From an uncultured Sphingomonadaceae bacterium (GTDB lineage Bacteria; Pseudomonadota; Alphaproteobacteria; Sphingomonadales; Sphingomonadaceae): 64,000 nt of DNA. The notes beneath the pieces were generated by a model. The model saw nothing but the letters and a program-made list of their open reading frames with translations. It did no database searches and was not told where the DNA came from. This document shows, one piece after another, positions 18,301 to 30,010 of this stretch. Location: assembly GCA_937995515.1 (NCBI GenBank), contig CALKJZ010000001.1:1-64000 (forward strand), in the 5' to 3' direction. Position numbers and translations under genes: made by a program. The number at the start of each line of letters is the position of its first letter. Position 1 is the stretch's first letter.

Positions 18301-18590
18301 TTGAGCGCGGTCTGCCCGCCCATCGTGGGCAGGAGCGCATCCGGCCGTTCCCTCTCGATGATCTTTGCCACCACGCCAGGCGTGATCGGCTCGACATAGG
18401 TCGCATCCGCCAGCTCCGGGTCCGTCATGATGGTGGCCGGGTTGGAGTTGACGAGGATGACGCGATAGCCCTCGCGCTTGAGCGCCTTGATCGCCTGCGT
18501 GCCCGAATAGTCGAACTCGCACGCCTGGCCGATGATGATGGGCCCGGCGCCGATGACGAGGATGGAGGCGATGTCGGTGCGGCGCGGCAT
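15369..18590 (-). CDS. carB: Carbamoyl-phosphate synthase large subunit
   Basis: CarB makes carbamoyl phosphate from bicarbonate, 2 ATP and ammonia channelled from CarA, feeding arginine and pyrimidine synthesis. At 1073 residues it is full length. It starts [22 protein letters not shown]. Two homologous ATP-grasp halves follow ([10 protein letters not shown] and [20 protein letters not shown] in the first; GGQTPLKLA and [12 protein letters not shown] in the second), then the MGS-like allosteric domain with [15 protein letters not shown]. It begins three bases after the carA stop. Confidence 0.97.
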   Translation of the reverse strand: MPRRTDIASILVIGAGPIIIGQACEFDYSGTQAIKALKREGYRVILVNSNPATIMTDPELADATYVEPITPGVVAKIIERERPDALLPTMGGQTALNTALALARDGTLARLGVELIGADAAAIEKAENRLMFREAMERIGLQSPRSALAHTLDEALAALGIVGLPAIIRPSFTLGGTGGGIAYNREAFVRIVLGGLEASPVGEVLIEESVLGWKEYEMEVIRDRADNAIIVCSIENVDPMGTHTGDSITVAPALTLTDKEYQQMRNASLAVLREIGVETGGSNVQFAINPADGRMVVIEMNPRVSRSSALASKATGFPIAKVAALLSVGYTLDEIPNDITGGATPASFEPTIDYVVTKIPRFAFEKFKGAEAILGTAMKSVGEVMAIGRSFEESLQKALRGLETGLAGLDTPRHLASAGKGEILAALAQRTPDRLLVAAHALRAGIVPSEVARVSSYDPWFVERLAGLVAAERAVEAEGLPADAAALRRLKAMGFSDARLAALSGLAEAEVRARRHALGVRPVFKRIDTCAAEFEAATPYMYSTYAGTECEAGPSARAKIAILGGGPNRIGQGIEFDYCCCHAAFALTEAGFETIMINCNPETVSTDYDTSDRLYFEPLTAEDVLEILHVEQQAGTLEGVIVQLGGQTPLKLAHALEAARIPILGTSPDAIDLAEDRERFAALVDRLGLKQPAGGIARSREEALAVAGRIGFPLLIRPSYVLGGRAMEIVETRAQLEGYIETAVRVSGDAPVLIDRYLRDAIEVDVDALADGETVHIAGVMQHIEEAGVHSGDSACALPPHSLPPAIVAGIEAQTAALARALGVRGLMNAQFAVQGDAIHLIEVNPRASRTVPFVAKALGVPFVKIAARVMAGARLADLVPPARPVGHIAVKEAVFPFARFPGIDPVLSPEMKSTGEVMGIDADFPMAFYKSQLGAGVELPVSGTVFVSVKDSDKEVILAGARRLADMGFQLIATRGTARFLAAHGVPVEIVNKVLEGQPHIVDRLTDGAVDLVFNTTEGVQSLKDSQTIRAAAWARKVPIFTTAAASLASVEAIAAIRARPLEVRSLQSWHG

Positions 18591-18593
18591 GGC

Positions 18594-19760
18594 TCAGCCC
18601 CGCAACCCGTCGACGAAGCAGCGAAACAGCCAGAAGCTGTCCTGCGGGCCGGGTGAGGCCTCGGGGTGGTGCTGCACGGAAAAGGCCGGCCGGTCGGTGA
18701 GCTCGAGCCCGCACAGCGACCCGTCGAAGAGGCTGATGTGCGTGGCGCGGGCATGGGCCGGAAGCGTCTCGGCGAGCACGGTAAAGCCGTGGTTCATCGC
18801 GGTGATCTCGACCGCACCATCGGCCAGCCGCCGCACGGGATGGTTGGCACCGCGATGGCCCTGGTGCATCTTGCCCGTCCGCGCGCCGATGGCAAGGCCG
18901 AGGAGCTGGTGGCCGAGGCAGATGCCGAACAGGGGCCGCCCGGTGTCGAGCCAGGCCCCGATGGCCGCAAGCGCGTGGGCGCCGGTTGCCGCCGGGTCGC
19001 CGGGCCCGTTCGACAGAAACAGCCCGTCGGGTGCAAGCGCCATGATCTCCTCGATCGAGGCGGTTGCCGGCACCACCGTCACCCGCGCCCCGGCGCCGAC
19101 AAGCTGGCGCAGGATCGCCCGCTTCACCCCATAGTCGATGACCACCACATGCGGCGCATCCGGCGGCAGGTCGGGCCGCAGGTGGCCCTGCCCCGGAACC
19201 CAGGGGCCTTCCTCCCAGCGGTAGGTCTGGCGGGTGCTCACCTCGCGCGCGAGATCGGCGCCCTCGAGACCCGGCCAGGCACGGGCGATCTCGCGAAGCG
19301 AAGGGATGTCGAACCGGCCATCGGCGCGGTGCGCGATCACGGCCTTTGGTGCACCGTCCCTGCGGATGCGGCGGGTGATCGCGCGGGTGTCGACCCCGGC
19401 AAGGCCGATCCGGCCCCAGCCGAGAAGCCAGTCGTCGAACCGCTGCGTTGCGCGCCAGTTCGACGGGCCGGTGACGGCGTGCGCCAGCACGCAGCCCACC
19501 GCATGCGGGTTGCCGGCCTCGAGATCCTCGGGGTTTGCGCCCACATTGCCGATGTGCGGGAAGGTGAAGCTGATGATCTGCCCGGCATAGGACGGGTCGG
19601 TCATCACCTCCTGGTAGCCGGTCATCGCCGTGTTGAAGCAGAGCTCGCCCACCCCCTCGCCCTCGGCACCCAGCCCCGTGCCGGAGAAGACCGTGCCATC
19701 GGCCAGCACGAGGATTCCCGTCGCGCCGGGTTCGGGGCGCGCGGGGGCAGGCTCGGCCAT
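18594..19760 (-). CDS. carA: Carbamoyl-phosphate synthase small subunit (glutamine amidotransferase)
   Basis: CarA hydrolyses glutamine and passes ammonia to CarB. The 388-residue protein has the N-terminal CPSase small domain (GYQEVMTDPSYAGQII) and a class I amidotransferase domain with the nucleophile in FGICLGHQLLGLA and the His-Glu pair in QHHPEASPGP. First gene of carAB; divergent from yqeY with a 108-bp gap that must hold both promoters. Confidence 0.97.
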   Translation of the reverse strand: MAEPAPARPEPGATGILVLADGTVFSGTGLGAEGEGVGELCFNTAMTGYQEVMTDPSYAGQIISFTFPHIGNVGANPEDLEAGNPHAVGCVLAHAVTGPSNWRATQRFDDWLLGWGRIGLAGVDTRAITRRIRRDGAPKAVIAHRADGRFDIPSLREIARAWPGLEGADLAREVSTRQTYRWEEGPWVPGQGHLRPDLPPDAPHVVVIDYGVKRAILRQLVGAGARVTVVPATASIEEIMALAPDGLFLSNGPGDPAATGAHALAAIGAWLDTGRPLFGICLGHQLLGLAIGARTGKMHQGHRGANHPVRRLADGAVEITAMNHGFTVLAETLPAHARATHISLFDGSLCGLELTDRPAFSVQHHPEASPGPQDSFWLFRCFVDGLRG

Positions 19761-19868
19761 TCGGGCTCCTCAGGCGTTCGGCGGTTGCAGGCTGGGCCAC
19801 GGCGTTAGGGAGGGGTTGGCCCTTGGTCAATCCGGCTGGGAATGCCATTGTGTGCACACGGAGGCCCG

Positions 19869-20321
19869 ATGATCCGCGACGCGATAGGGGATGCGCTGGT
19901 GCAGGCAATGAAGGCGCGCGACAGTGCGCGCGTGGCCACCCTGCGGCTGGTCCAGGCCGCCATCAAGAACCGCGACATCGAGGCGCGCACCGGCAGCGCG
20001 CCCGCCGACGATGATTCGCTGGTGATCGAGGTGCTGCAGAAGCTTTCGAAGCAGCGCCGCGAATCGATCGCGATGTTCGAGGCGGGCGGCCGATGGGAGC
20101 TTGCCGCCGCCGAACGGGCCGAGCTTTCCGTCATCGAATCCTTCCTGCCCGCCCAGATGGGCGAGGCGGAGGCGGCCGAAGCCATCCGTGCGATTGTCGC
20201 AAGGCTGGGCGCCGCCTCGATGAAAGACATGGGACGGGTGATGGCAGAGGTGAAGGCAGGGCTCGCCGGCCGCTTCGATCTCGCGCGGGCCTCCGAGCTG
20301 GTGAAGGCGGAACTGTCCTGA
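19869..20321 (+). CDS. yqeY: GatB/YqeY domain protein
   Basis: A 150-residue single-domain protein (MIRDAIGDALVQAMKARDSARVATLR at the start) related to the tRNA-binding tail of GatB. It has the family core QRRESIAMFEAGGR and the C-terminal helical bundle SMKDMGRVMAEVKAGLAGRFD. Its role is unclear; tRNA amidotransferase-like function is assumed from homology only. It precedes dnaG by one base and rpoD beyond that, the usual alphaproteobacterial macromolecular-synthesis order, and is divergent from carA. Confidence 0.92.
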   Translation: MIRDAIGDALVQAMKARDSARVATLRLVQAAIKNRDIEARTGSAPADDDSLVIEVLQKLSKQRRESIAMFEAGGRWELAAAERAELSVIESFLPAQMGEAEAAEAIRAIVARLGAASMKDMGRVMAEVKAGLAGRFDLARASELVKAELS

Positions 20322-20322
20322 G

Positions 20323-22053
20323 ATGGGGCTGCCGGAAGGCTTTCTCGACGAGCTGAAGCGCCGCACGGATCTCGCCTCGGTCATTTCCCGAAAGGTGCGG
20401 CTCGAGCGGCGCGGGCGCGAACTCAAGGGCTGCTGCCCGTTCCACAACGAGAAGACCCCGAGCTTTCACGTCTATGCCGACCACTTCCACTGTTTCGGCT
20501 GCGGCGCGCATGGCGACGCGATCAGCTTCCTGCGCGAGCAGGAGGGGCTGGACTTCATGGGCGCGGTGCGCCTGCTGGCGGCCGAGGCGGGCATGGAGGT
20601 GCCGGAGCCGGCGGCAGGCCCGGCCGACCGGCGCCGCGCCGATGCGCGCGCCGTGCTTGATGCGGCCGGCCAATGGTACCGGGCGCAGCTTGCCGGGGTC
20701 GGCGGGGCCGAGGCGCGCGCCTATCTCGCCCGCCGCGGCATCACGCCGGACATTGCCGAGACATTCGGGCTCGGCCTTGCCCCCGAGGGGCGCGGCAGCC
20801 TTGCCCGCGCGCTCGCCCGCGCGCTGCCCGACGCCGACCCCGCGCTCCTCGTCGAGGCCGGGCTCCTCGGCGAGGCCGCGGATGGCCAGCGGTTCGAGCG
20901 GTTCCGCGGGCGGCTGATCTTTCCCATCCACGACGCCCGCGGGCGCCCGGTCGGCTTTGGCGGCCGGATCCTCGGCGCCGGTGAACCCAAGTATCTGAAC
21001 TCGCCCGAGGGCCCGCTGTTTGCCAAGGGGCGCCTCCTCTACAACCTGCACCGCGCGGCCGGGCCGGCGCGGAAGGCGGGCCGGCTGATCCTTGTTGAAG
21101 GCTATATGGACGTGATCGGGCTCGCCCGCGCCGGGCTTGCCGAGGCCGTCGCCCCGCTCGGCACGGCGCTCACCGAGGAGCAGCTGGCGCTGGCATGGCG
21201 GGTCGCCGAGGTGCCGGTGCTGGCGATGGATGGCGATGCGGCCGGCCGGCGTGCGGCATTCCGGGCGGCGCTGCGGGCGCTCCCCCACATCGGGCCGAAC
21301 CGCAGCCTTGCGATCGCGCTGATGCCCGCCGGCTCCGACCCGGACGACATCGCCCGCACGGGCGGCGCCGAGGCGGTCGAGCGTGTCCTCGCCGGGGCCC
21401 TGCCGCTCGACCGTTTCCTGTTCGAAGCCGAGCTGGACGCCGCGCGGCTCGAGACACCCGAGGGCCAGCAGGCGCTCCTCAGGCGGCTGATGGCTCATGC
21501 CGCAGCGATCGCCGACACGGGGCTCGCGCGCGCCTATGCGGCCGCGTGGCGCGATGCCTATTTCGCCCGGCTGCGCGCCAGGCGCGCGTCGGCCCGCCAC
21601 ACCGCTGCCGCGACGGCGCGCGCCCCGGCAAGGCCGCTTGCGGAAACCCGCGCCTCTGCCGGCCGCGCCGGTGCGCCCGCGCTCAGGCTGCTCCTCACGG
21701 CGATCGCAGCCCGGCCCGGGGCGGTCGAGCGGCACGCCGAGGCGCTCGGCGCGCTCGAGCTTGAGGACCGGGCGCTCGCGGCCCTGCGCGACGCGGTGCT
21801 GGCCGGCGCGCATCCGGGCGGGCGGGCCGATTTCGGCCGTGACCTCGACGACAGTGGCTTCGATTCGCTCGTCCGGCAGGCCCTTGCATGCCTTGACCAG
21901 TTGCACCACATAGACCGGGCGATGGGCGAACCGCGCGACTGCAGTTCGGAATCGGCCATGCGGCAGGCGGAGGCGCAGCTGATGGCGCTTCGCGGGGCCC
22001 GCGACGAGGCGGTTCGGCGGCTCTCGGCCCTGGTGATTGCAGACCCGGCCTGA
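20323..22053 (+). CDS. dnaG: DNA primase
   Basis: DnaG makes RNA primers at the replication fork together with DnaB. The 576-residue protein has the N-terminal zinc finger ([12 protein letters not shown] then [15 protein letters not shown]), the RNA-polymerase core with GFGGRILG and the Toprim domain ([16 protein letters not shown] and [14 protein letters not shown], acidic metal residues intact). A C-terminal helicase-binding region rich in Arg/Ala follows. It begins one base after the yqeY stop (TGAGATG). Confidence 0.97.
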   Translation: MGLPEGFLDELKRRTDLASVISRKVRLERRGRELKGCCPFHNEKTPSFHVYADHFHCFGCGAHGDAISFLREQEGLDFMGAVRLLAAEAGMEVPEPAAGPADRRRADARAVLDAAGQWYRAQLAGVGGAEARAYLARRGITPDIAETFGLGLAPEGRGSLARALARALPDADPALLVEAGLLGEAADGQRFERFRGRLIFPIHDARGRPVGFGGRILGAGEPKYLNSPEGPLFAKGRLLYNLHRAAGPARKAGRLILVEGYMDVIGLARAGLAEAVAPLGTALTEEQLALAWRVAEVPVLAMDGDAAGRRAAFRAALRALPHIGPNRSLAIALMPAGSDPDDIARTGGAEAVERVLAGALPLDRFLFEAELDAARLETPEGQQALLRRLMAHAAAIADTGLARAYAAAWRDAYFARLRARRASARHTAAATARAPARPLAETRASAGRAGAPALRLLLTAIAARPGAVERHAEALGALELEDRALAALRDAVLAGAHPGGRADFGRDLDDSGFDSLVRQALACLDQLHHIDRAMGEPRDCSSESAMRQAEAQLMALRGARDEAVRRLSALVIADPA

Positions 22054-22168
22054 CGCCGGGCCAGCGAGCCGGGCTGCTGCCGCGTGGCAGAGGTCCGGTG
22101 TGCCGGCCGGGGTTGGGCCCACATGCGCGCAAGGCCCTCGCGCCGCTCAGCTTGGGAAACGGACCTGG

Positions 22169-24195
<2,027 letters not shown>

Positions 24196-24199
<4 letters not shown>

Positions 24200-24888
24200 G
24201 GCCTCCCGCCGCCGCAGGGCGCGTCCTTGGTGCCGCGGCCCTGCTTCTGCTCGCCGCCCCGGCGCCTGCCGACCCGATGATCGAGGCGGTGCGCGCACAG
24301 GCCGCAAGGATCGGGCCGGTGGCCTTTGAGCGCACGGTCGACGCGACCGACCGGTCGGGCAGGACTGTGCGCCGCATCGAGCGGTTCACCCCGCAGGGCC
24401 GCGACGGCCGCGGCAACTGGGTGCTGGTCTCGGTCGACGGCCGGCCGCCGACCGATCGCGAGCGGCGCGAGCACGGCCGGGACGTCGCCGGCATCCCCGC
24501 GCCCGGCTACTGGCGGCTTGCAACCATCCTCTCCGGGCCGTTCACCCGGACGAAGGATCCGGCCGGCCAGCCCGTCTACCGGTTCGAGCCGCTCGCGCCT
24601 GGCAGCATCCAGACCCAGCGCGGCGACATCTCGGCCAATCTTGCAGCCGAGGCCCGGATCGAGATGGCAAATGGCCAGCCGATGGTGCGCTCCATCCGAA
24701 TCTTCGCGTCCAAGCCCTTCTCCATGATGGGGGTGGCACGGATGAACCGGTTCGATTCGCGCAACGATTATGCGCCCGACCGCGAGGGCGTGCCCACGCT
24801 CACCGCGCACAGTTCCGATGTCGAGGTGAAGGCGCCAGTGGTGGGCACCGTCACCAGCGCCACGCGGATGACCTACCGGCCGCTCTGA
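24196..24888 (+). CDS. Exported protein of unknown function
   Basis: A GTG at 24196 overlaps the rpoD stop (GTGA), giving a 230-residue protein with a Sec signal (a run of Ala/Leu ending [10 protein letters not shown]). The mature part is basic and beta-rich, with [21 protein letters not shown] and [21 protein letters not shown]. No family is recognised; the alternation of strands and its size recall LolA- or outer-membrane-lipoprotein-sorting folds, but this is only an impression. Its last 16 bases overlap the 3' end of the convergent TonB receptor gene. Confidence 0.75.
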
Positions 24889-26921
24889 GGCCGGAACAGC
24901 AGCCCCACCCAGACCGACCGCGGGCTGGCGCGCTCGAGCGCGCCACCGAGAAAGCCCGTCTCGACCGGCGCATCCCATACATTCTCGGCCTCCAGCGACA
25001 GCGAAAGACCAGCGCGAAGCGGCACCCGGGCGGCAAGATCGAGCGTGGTGGCAGGCGCCAGCCGGCGCACGTTCCGGTCGTCCTCGAACCGGGCCGACTG
25101 GTGGCGGAGCGTGGCCGCAAGCCGCGCGTCCGGCGCAGGCGTCCAAGAGAGGGTGGCGCTTGCCGCAAGCCGGGGGGTCTGCGCGGGCCTGCGGCCATCG
25201 AGGTCCGGGGCACCTGGCCCGCCCTCGAGGCGTGCGCGCACGGCGGCAACCGCGCCTGAGAGCCGCACGTCGCCCGCCTCCAGATGCGCGCGGGCCTCCA
25301 GCCCCTCCGAGCGGACGGCGTCGATGTTCCGGCGCTGGCGCACGAGCCCGCCTGCCGGCAGGAAGCCGACCCCGGGAAAGACGCCCGGCCCCGTTGCAAG
25401 CGTGACATTGGCAATCGCGTCCTCGAGGCGCGCAGCAAAGACGACGACCTCGCCGGCCACGGTCAAAAGCGGGGTCCAGCTCAGCCCGGCCTCGGCCATC
25501 AGCAGCCGTTCCGGCCGGAGGGCGGGGTTGGCCGCGGTTGCGTCGTTGCCGATGCGAAACGGCCGGTGCAGCTCGTTGAGCGTCGGCAGGCGGACACTGC
25601 GGGAGAGGGCGGCGGCAAGGCGCACGGCGCCCGCGCCTGGCGGCCGCCATTGAAGGCCGGCCGCGCCCGCCCATTCGAGACCGTCGCGGTCCGGCACGGG
25701 CTCGTCGCGGATGAGGGCGCCGGTTGCAAGCGAGATCTCGGTGAGCCGTCCGGAAGCCAGCTTCCAGCGCTGGAGGCGGGCGCCTGCGGCAAGCGCAAGC
25801 CCGGCGGCCGGGCGGAGCGCGGCGTCGGCAAACAGGCTGGCTTCCGTCTGGACCCCGCCCGCCTCGCGCAGGCCGCGCGGCACCCCGCCTGCGAAGTTGA
25901 ACCGCTCGCGCGCTGCGCCTTCGGCGCGGCGCCAGTCGGCGCCGAATGCAAGATCGAAAGTGTCGGCTGTCGGCGGGCGCAGCATCAGCCCGAGGCCCAT
26001 GCCGGTGGCCGGGGTTGCAAACTGGTCGAGCGTGATGCTGGCGCGGCTGCGCGCGGCATCGAGGCTTGTGGCCTGCATCGCAAAGTCGCGCAGCTGGAGG
26101 AAGCCGATTGCCTCCACACCCCACGCACCGCGATGGACCAGGCGGAGCGCCGCATCGCCGCCCGAGGCGTCGCTGCGCCCCTCGCGCGTGCCGCGCAGCC
26201 GCTGGTCGGAAAAGGCGGAAAGGCGCGCCTGCAGTTCGGTTGCCCCACCTTTTGGCACGACCAGCCGCAGCCCTCCGGCGCGCTGGCGGAACCGGGCCGG
26301 GACATCGGCCGCGCCGGCGACCGCCTCGTCGACCAGCAGGTGGCCCGCGCCCGCGGCAAGGCGCGCGTCGATGCCGAACGCCCCGGCTGCCACCGGAAGC
26401 GCGGCTCCGGCTGCCACATCGCGCGCGCTCCGGCTGCCGAGCCGCACCTCGAGGCGCGGCTCTGGCAGGGCCGATTGCAGCGCGAGCACCCCGCCAGCGC
26501 CGAGGCCGCCAAACAGCCGCGCGCCGCCGGCGCCCGTGCCGAGCCGGGCGGACTCGAGCGGCACCGACGACAGCGGCACGAAGGACACCCAGCCGGCGAA
26601 CAGGTCGTTCTGCGGCACGCCATCCAGCGTCACCAGCACGCGGCTTGCGGCGTTGCCGCCAAGGCCGCGCAGCGTCAGCCCCTGGGCGGTCTGGCTCGCG
26701 GTCGCCGACGAGGCGCGGCGGAACAGCGCAAGGGAAGGCAGTGCGGCCAGCGCCGCATCGAGCCGGCGCGACGGGGTCTCGAGCGCCTGCGCGTCGAGGA
26801 GGACGGAGGCTGCAACGGGTGCCGGCGCCGGCAGCGCCCGGCCGGTGACCACGATATCGGCCGCATCGGCCCCGGACGCGGTCGGCAGCAGAAGGAGAGC
26901 GGCCGCGACGAGACGCTGCAT
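24873..26921 (-). CDS. TonB-dependent outer-membrane receptor
   Basis: The 682-residue protein has a signal peptide ending ADA, a TonB-box-like ADIVVTGR just after it, a plug domain (LTLRGLGGNAASRVLVTLDGVPQNDLFAGW) and a 22-strand barrel with LSRSVRLPTLNELHRPF and NPALRPERLLMAEAGLSW, close in style to BtuB/FecA-like siderophore or cobalamin receptors. It ends RPQSGR rather than the usual terminal Phe, which matters for BAM recognition. The ligand is unknown. It is convergent with the exported protein gene and divergent from a nitroreductase (47-bp gap). Confidence 0.88.
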   Translation of the reverse strand: MQRLVAAALLLLPTASGADAADIVVTGRALPAPAPVAASVLLDAQALETPSRRLDAALAALPSLALFRRASSATASQTAQGLTLRGLGGNAASRVLVTLDGVPQNDLFAGWVSFVPLSSVPLESARLGTGAGGARLFGGLGAGGVLALQSALPEPRLEVRLGSRSARDVAAGAALPVAAGAFGIDARLAAGAGHLLVDEAVAGAADVPARFRQRAGGLRLVVPKGGATELQARLSAFSDQRLRGTREGRSDASGGDAALRLVHRGAWGVEAIGFLQLRDFAMQATSLDAARSRASITLDQFATPATGMGLGLMLRPPTADTFDLAFGADWRRAEGAARERFNFAGGVPRGLREAGGVQTEASLFADAALRPAAGLALAAGARLQRWKLASGRLTEISLATGALIRDEPVPDRDGLEWAGAAGLQWRPPGAGAVRLAAALSRSVRLPTLNELHRPFRIGNDATAANPALRPERLLMAEAGLSWTPLLTVAGEVVVFAARLEDAIANVTLATGPGVFPGVGFLPAGGLVRQRRNIDAVRSEGLEARAHLEAGDVRLSGAVAAVRARLEGGPGAPDLDGRRPAQTPRLAASATLSWTPAPDARLAATLRHQSARFEDDRNVRRLAPATTLDLAARVPLRAGLSLSLEAENVWDAPVETGFLGGALERASPRSVWVGLLFRPQSGR

Positions 26922-26968
26922 GCGCGCCCCGCTAGCGGCTTGCCCCCGCCTGTGCCAAGGGCGCGCGC

Positions 26969-27550
26969 ATGGCAGAGGCCAGTCCCGTCCTTTTGAACGA
27001 CCGGTCGAGCCCGCTCGGCCTCCTCCTGACCAGGCGGTCGGCCCGCGCGCGGGATCTCGTGGCCCCGGGGCCCGATGCGCAGCAGCTTTCGACCATCATG
27101 GCTGCTGCCACGCGCGTGCCCGATCATGGCAAGCTGGCGCCCTGGCGCTTCGTCGAGATCGTGGACCGCGACGCCTTTGCGGCCCTCATCCGCGCGGGGC
27201 AGCTGCGGATCCGGCCCGAGGCCGGGCGGGTGGAGCTGGAGGCGCTCGAGTCCTTCGCCCGCCAGGCGCCCTGCCTCGTTGCGGCCCTCTCCTGCCCGAA
27301 GGACAGTCACATCCCGCTGTGGGAACAGCAGCTTTCCATGGGTGCGGCCATCATGAACCTGCTCCTTGCCGCACACGCGCTTGGCTTTGCCGGGAACTGG
27401 CTGACCGGGCCGGCCGCCTATCTCGACGAGGTGGCAGAGGCGCTCGGCGGGCGCCCGGCCGGCTTCCTGTTCCTTGGCACCCCCTCGAGGCCGCTGGAGG
27501 AGCGGGTGCGGCCCGAGCCGGCGGCCGTGTTCGCGCGCTGGCCGGCCTGA
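26969..27550 (+). CDS. Nitroreductase family protein (YdjA-like)
   Basis: An FMN-dependent NAD(P)H oxidoreductase of 193 residues. Family elements are LLLTRRSARA (FMN phosphate contact), RVPDHGKLAPWRFVEI, SMGAAIMNLLLAAHALGFAGNW and the C-terminal LFLGTPSRP. Most resemble the compact YdjA/TdsD-type enzymes, which act on quinones, nitroaromatics or enones. Its physiological substrate is not evident. It is convergent with the next minus-strand gene, six bases apart. Confidence 0.88.
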   Translation: MAEASPVLLNDRSSPLGLLLTRRSARARDLVAPGPDAQQLSTIMAAATRVPDHGKLAPWRFVEIVDRDAFAALIRAGQLRIRPEAGRVELEALESFARQAPCLVAALSCPKDSHIPLWEQQLSMGAAIMNLLLAAHALGFAGNWLTGPAAYLDEVAEALGGRPAGFLFLGTPSRPLEERVRPEPAAVFARWPA

Positions 27551-27556
27551 GCGCGG

Positions 27557-28114
27557 CTAGCGCATCCGCCGGACCGGGATGGTGCGCCGGATGCGCATGA
27601 CGGTGAGGAGATAGCCACCCATCGCACCGCGCCGGATCTCGACCTCGTCGCCGGTGCGCACCGTCGGCACCGAAAAGCCCTCGGTCTGGCGCCACATCTG
27701 GCCGTTGTCGAGCAGGAGCACCGCCCGCCCGACGCCATCGGTCAGCGCCTCCTGCACCCGGGCCGCGAGCTGGTTCACCCGGTCTTCGCTGCCGCCGATC
27801 CGGAACCCTTCCGATCCAAACCGCTCCACCTGCGCCTGCCGGGCACTGGCCTCTGCCGCATCCTTTGCGCTGGCCTCGGCGGCCGCGCGCGCCTCGGCGG
27901 CGGCCGCGCGCTCGCGGTCGCGCCGCGCGGCAATCTCGCGCGCCTCGGCCGAGATGGCAGCCGCTGCGGCATCGTAGCAGGCCAGCCGCTCGGCATCGTC
28001 GGGCCGCGCCGAACAGTCGAGGAACGGCTTGACCGGCTGCGCCAGCGCCGGCCCGGCGGCCACGGCAGCAGCCAGGGGCGCAGCCGCAACGAGGCATGTG
28101 CGAAGATCCGGCAC
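27557..28114 (-). CDS. Exported coiled-coil protein of unknown function
   Basis: A 185-residue protein with a signal peptide (LVAAAPLAAAVAAGPALAQ). A cysteine-containing motif follows (FLDCSARPDDAERLACYDAAAAAI), then an Ala/Glu/Arg-rich coiled coil of about 50 residues and a beta-rich C-terminal part (LLLDNGQMWRQTEGF; GDEVEIRRGAMGGYLL). The double-cysteine D/E-RLxCYD motif recurs in many small proteobacterial periplasmic proteins of unknown role. The GTG at 28114 has GGGGAGA at good spacing; an ATG at 28138 lacks one. It is divergent from cysQ by 40 bp. Confidence 0.75.
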   Translation of the reverse strand: MPDLRTCLVAAAPLAAAVAAGPALAQPVKPFLDCSARPDDAERLACYDAAAAAISAEAREIAARRDRERAAAAEARAAAEASAKDAAEASARQAQVERFGSEGFRIGGSEDRVNQLAARVQEALTDGVGRAVLLLDNGQMWRQTEGFSVPTVRTGDEVEIRRGAMGGYLLTVMRIRRTIPVRRMR

Positions 28115-28154
28115 GGGCTGTCTCCCCAAGCTTGGCATCCTGCCGCATAGGGCT

Positions 28155-28961
28155 GTGGTGCAGACGGTTTCAAGCTTTCGCCTCGCGCAGTTGCGCGACG
28201 CCCTCGTGCCCGCCGTGCGCGCCGCCGGGCGCCTTGTCGAGGCGCTGCGCGCCCAGGGCCCCAGGGTCGACCGCAAGGCCGACGATTCGCCGGTGACCGA
28301 GGCAGACCGCGCCGCCGAGGCGCTGTTGTGCGACGCCATCCGCGCACTCGAGCCGGATGCGGTGATCGTCGGCGAGGAGGGGGTGGCCGACGGCCGCGTG
28401 CCACCGCCTGCCGAGACCTTCTGGCTCATCGACCCGCTCGACGGCACGCGCGATTTCGTAGCCGGGCGCGACGGATACACGGTCAATGTCGCGCTGGTGC
28501 ACGCGGGGGCGCCGCTGCTCGGCCTTGTCGGCCACCCGCCGAGCGCGCGCCTGTGGGCGGGCGGGGCAGGCCTTGGCGCGTTCGCCGAGGATGCCGGGGG
28601 GCAGCGCAAAGCCATAAGGGCGCGCCCGCTCGGCGACCGGCCCCGGCTGCTGGTCAGCCATTCCCACCTCGACCGGCGCACCCGCGCCTGGGCCGAGGCC
28701 GTGCCCCAAGCCGGGCGGACCGCTGCCGGCTCCTCGATCAAATTCTGCCTGCTGGCCGCCGGCGAAGCCGATGCCTATCCGCGCTACGGCCCGACATCCG
28801 AATGGGACACGGCAGCCGGCGATGCCCTGCTGCGCGGCGCGGGCGGCATTACGCTCGGCGAAGGCGGTCGGCCGCTTTGCTACGGCAAGCCGGGCTGGCG
28901 CAATGGCCCGTTCCTTGCCCTCGGCGACCCGTCGGCCTCGCTGCGCCTGCCACCCTTCTGA
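28155..28961 (+). CDS. cysQ: 3'(2'),5'-bisphosphate nucleotidase CysQ / inositol monophosphatase family
   Basis: This enzyme hydrolyses PAP to AMP, clearing the by-product of sulfate assimilation and sulfotransfer. The 268-residue protein has the Mg-dependent phosphatase motifs VGEEG, WLIDPLDGTRDFVAG and, characteristically for CysQ, SSIKFCLLAAGEADAYPR and SEWDTAAGDALL. Two adjacent GTG codons (28155, 28158) are the only reasonable starts; AGGG precedes them. It converges on glk. Confidence 0.9.
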   Translation: MVQTVSSFRLAQLRDALVPAVRAAGRLVEALRAQGPRVDRKADDSPVTEADRAAEALLCDAIRALEPDAVIVGEEGVADGRVPPPAETFWLIDPLDGTRDFVAGRDGYTVNVALVHAGAPLLGLVGHPPSARLWAGGAGLGAFAEDAGGQRKAIRARPLGDRPRLLVSHSHLDRRTRAWAEAVPQAGRTAAGSSIKFCLLAAGEADAYPRYGPTSEWDTAAGDALLRGAGGITLGEGGRPLCYGKPGWRNGPFLALGDPSASLRLPPF

Positions 28962-28996
28962 TGCCCGCGTGCGCGCCCGGCCTGCCGCGGCCCCGC

Positions 28997-30010
28997 TCAT
29001 GCCCCGTGCGCGGCGAGGTGCGCGGCCGCCGCACCCAGCAGCCCGGGCTCAGCACACAGGATCCGGCGGACGGGAAGCACGGCCATGCGCGCCGCAAGGC
29101 GGCCCTTGGCGACGAACCGGGCGTGAAAGCCCGAGGCCCCGAGCCGCGGCGCAACCCGGGCCACAAGGCCGCCTGCCAGCAGCACGCCCGCCGCGCCGTG
29201 GGCCAGCGCCAGATCGCCGGCAACAGCGCCAAGGCACAGGCACCAGCGATCGAGCGCCGCCATGGCAAGCGGATCCCGCCCCGCGAGGGCGGCGTCCCAC
29301 AGCGCGGGATCGGTCTGCTGCGGCACCGTCTGGCCAGCGATGGCGGCAAGCTCGGCATGGATTGCAGCAAGGCCGGGGCCCGAGACCAGCCGCTCGACGG
29401 ACACGCGGCCCACCTCTGCGCGCAGCCGCTGCAGCAGCCGGTCTTCGAAACTGTCGAGCGGGGCGAAATCGACATGGCCCGCCTCGGTTGCCTGCACATG
29501 GGTGAACCCCGGCCCGCGCAGCAGCAGCGCGGCACCGAGCCCGGTGCCGGGGCCGAGCACGGCAATCGCGCCCTCGCGAGGCAGCGGCTCATCGGGGCCC
29601 GCCACATGGCCGAATGCGGCCTCGCCGAGGACCCGGACGGCGTGCGCCACGGCTGCAAAATCGTTGACGAGGCTGACCGCGGCAAAGCCGCCCTCCTCCT
29701 GCAGCCGGCGCGGGGCGATCACCCACGGGGCGTTCACAAGCTTCACGGCCTCGCCTTCGGCGGGGGCGGCGACGGCAAGCGCAAGCTGCCGGGGCAGGGG
29801 GCGGCCGAGCATCCGCGCATAGGCGAAAAGCGCGGCCTCGAGGCTTGGATGATCCGCAACCTGCAGTTTCGCAAGGTCGAACAGGCGGATCGCGCCCGAG
29901 GCATCGCACCGGGCCCTTGCGAAGCGGGCATGGGTTCCGCCCACATCGGCAACCAGCAGCTCGGCCGCGCGGCGCCGTGCGCTGGCCCGATGCCGCGCGG
30001 GCGATTCCAT
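28997..30010 (-). CDS. glk: Glucokinase (Glk family)
   Basis: Glk phosphorylates glucose with ATP. The 337-residue protein has the phosphate-1 motif LLVADVGGTHARFA, the second phosphate motif AVLGPGTGLGAALL, the TEAGHVDFAP glucose-binding element and the adenosine motif GAAGVLLAGGLVARV. Its ATG overlaps the pgl stop by one base (TGATG), so the two are coupled. Together with the GH13 genes upstream it would feed glucose from oligosaccharides into the Entner-Doudoroff or pentose phosphate route. Confidence 0.95.
   Translation of the reverse strand: MESPARHRASARRRAAELLVADVGGTHARFARARCDASGAIRLFDLAKLQVADHPSLEAALFAYARMLGRPLPRQLALAVAAPAEGEAVKLVNAPWVIAPRRLQEEGGFAAVSLVNDFAAVAHAVRVLGEAAFGHVAGPDEPLPREGAIAVLGPGTGLGAALLLRGPGFTHVQATEAGHVDFAPLDSFEDRLLQRLRAEVGRVSVERLVSGPGLAAIHAELAAIAGQTVPQQTDPALWDAALAGRDPLAMAALDRWCLCLGAVAGDLALAHGAAGVLLAGGLVARVAPRLGASGFHARFVAKGRLAARMAVLPVRRILCAEPGLLGAAAAHLAAHGA

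Noticed and set aside
15357-18656. Open frame of 1099 codons on the plus strand opposite carB
   Set aside because: It mirrors carB exactly and its translation is rich in Arg, His, Asp and Gly with no domain; high G+C removes stops from the antisense frame.
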